From the NCBI GenBank assembly GCA_027449685.1, contig DAIDLC010000004.1, forward strand, positions 62,001-126,000: DNA of 64,000 nucleotides, written 5' to 3'. The stretch is from Ferrovaceae bacterium (GTDB lineage: Bacteria > Pseudomonadota > Gammaproteobacteria > Burkholderiales > Ferrovaceae). The translations under genes and the position numbers were made by a program. The notes below the pieces were generated by a model. The model was not told where the DNA came from and made no database searches. It saw nothing but the letters and a program-made list of their open reading frames with translations. Shown here in pieces: positions 63,703 through 64,000 of this stretch. The stretch's first letter is position 1, and each line of letters starts with the position of its first letter.

Positions 63703-64000
63703 ATGAAAAAATTTGCATTATCAATGGTCGCGGTGCTCACCAGTCTCAGTTTTAGCGCGTGGTCAGCTGATCATGAAGTGAAAATGATGACACAAGGCAC
63801 GGAAGGGCAGTCACTGGTTTTTGAGCCTTCCTATCTCAAGGTTGCGGTGGGTGACACAGTAACATTCAAACCCATGCAAAAAGCAGGCCACACCAGTTAT
63901 TCCATTTTTGAGCCTTCTGGTGCCACACCCTGGAAGGCCCAGCCGGATACGGAAATCAAGGTCAAACTGGATAAGGAAGGGATCTATCTGGTGGAATGTT
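63703..64000 (+). CDS. Pseudoazurin/plastocyanin-like cupredoxin (3' end outside window)
   Basis: About 99 residues are visible; the gene runs off the right edge, which is why it is absent from the ORF track. A signal peptide (MKKFALSMVAVLTSLSFSAWSA) is followed by HEVKMMTQGTEGQSLVFEPSYLKVAVGDTVTFKP, a pattern close to pseudoazurin. The first type 1 copper ligand is probably the His in KAGHTSYSI, and the Cys is the last visible residue (YLVEC); the second His and Met are beyond the edge. It carries electrons in the periplasm, for example to nitrite or N2O reductase or an oxidase. AGGAG is at 7 bases and an FNR box lies upstream. Confidence 0.82.
   Translation, partial: MKKFALSMVAVLTSLSFSAWSADHEVKMMTQGTEGQSLVFEPSYLKVAVGDTVTFKPMQKAGHTSYSIFEPSGATPWKAQPDTEIKVKLDKEGIYLVEC

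Overview
The window looks like chromosomal DNA of a Gram-negative betaproteobacterium. The evidence is an outer-membrane and periplasmic repertoire (LolA, OmpW, a TolC-family protein, a TonB-dependent receptor, lipid A aminoarabinose genes), the trxB / ftsK-lolA arrangement, a complete malonate decarboxylase (mdc) cluster, YaeQ and an FNR-type regulator. The genus cannot be fixed by eye. FNR-type boxes upstream of ompW, hemN and a pseudoazurin-like cupredoxin suggest a facultative or microaerobic lifestyle. I see no transposase, prophage, CRISPR array or rRNA. The accessory items are a vapBC toxin-antitoxin pair next to three tRNA genes and a few simple-sequence repeats.

Layout. 1-8 kb: the tail of an SGNH-like protein, a Thr/Val-rich lipoprotein, a DMT exporter, an ATP-grasp-like orphan, a coniferyl-aldehyde-dehydrogenase-like ALDH, and a membrane PAS-GGDEF-hemerythrin protein whose start codon abuts a 12-G tract. 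8-17.4 kb (minus strand): a DUF4156 lipoprotein, SppA, a PsiE-like protein, and a tripartite efflux system (TolC / HlyD / two-domain ABC ATPase / two ABC-2 permeases). 17.6-25 kb: a PAS-GAF-PAS-GGDEF-EAL protein, YceI, an EF-hand membrane protein, fnr and ompW. 25-30 kb: hemN, an ArnA-type decarboxylase, purEK and a PII gene.

30-36 kb (minus): trxB followed by arnT-arnE-arnB-arnC and a stand-alone ArnA-type formyltransferase. The two halves of E. coli ArnA are therefore separate genes here, with purE, purK and glnK between them; no arnD is present in the window. 36-40.5 kb: ftsK-lolA, tRNA-Pro/Arg/His, vapBC. 40.5-50 kb: a TauE/SafE permease, then mdcL-M-A-C-D-E-G-B-H read leftward from a divergent LysR gene (mdcR). 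This is a full uptake, decarboxylation and cofactor-biosynthesis unit for malonate. 50-56.5 kb: glucokinase, a Sel1-repeat protein, succinate-semialdehyde dehydrogenase (preceded by four CTGAA repeats), a TIGR01777 epimerase-like protein, and modABC. 56.6-64 kb: a TonB receptor, a glyoxalase, a DMT exporter, YaeQ, a DUF2252 protein, an HD-GYP protein with a C-terminal zinc ribbon, and a pseudoazurin-like gene cut by the window edge.

Two themes stand out. First, FNR control: palindromic TTGAT-N4-ATCAA-like boxes precede fnr, ompW, hemN and the cupredoxin gene, and two of them sit at exactly the class II distance from a recognisable -10 element. Second, c-di-GMP: there are three turnover proteins with different sensory parts, one of which may be phase-variable. 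Start sites marked as reassigned were chosen from ribosome-binding sites, signal peptides and family lengths, not from the longest ORF.
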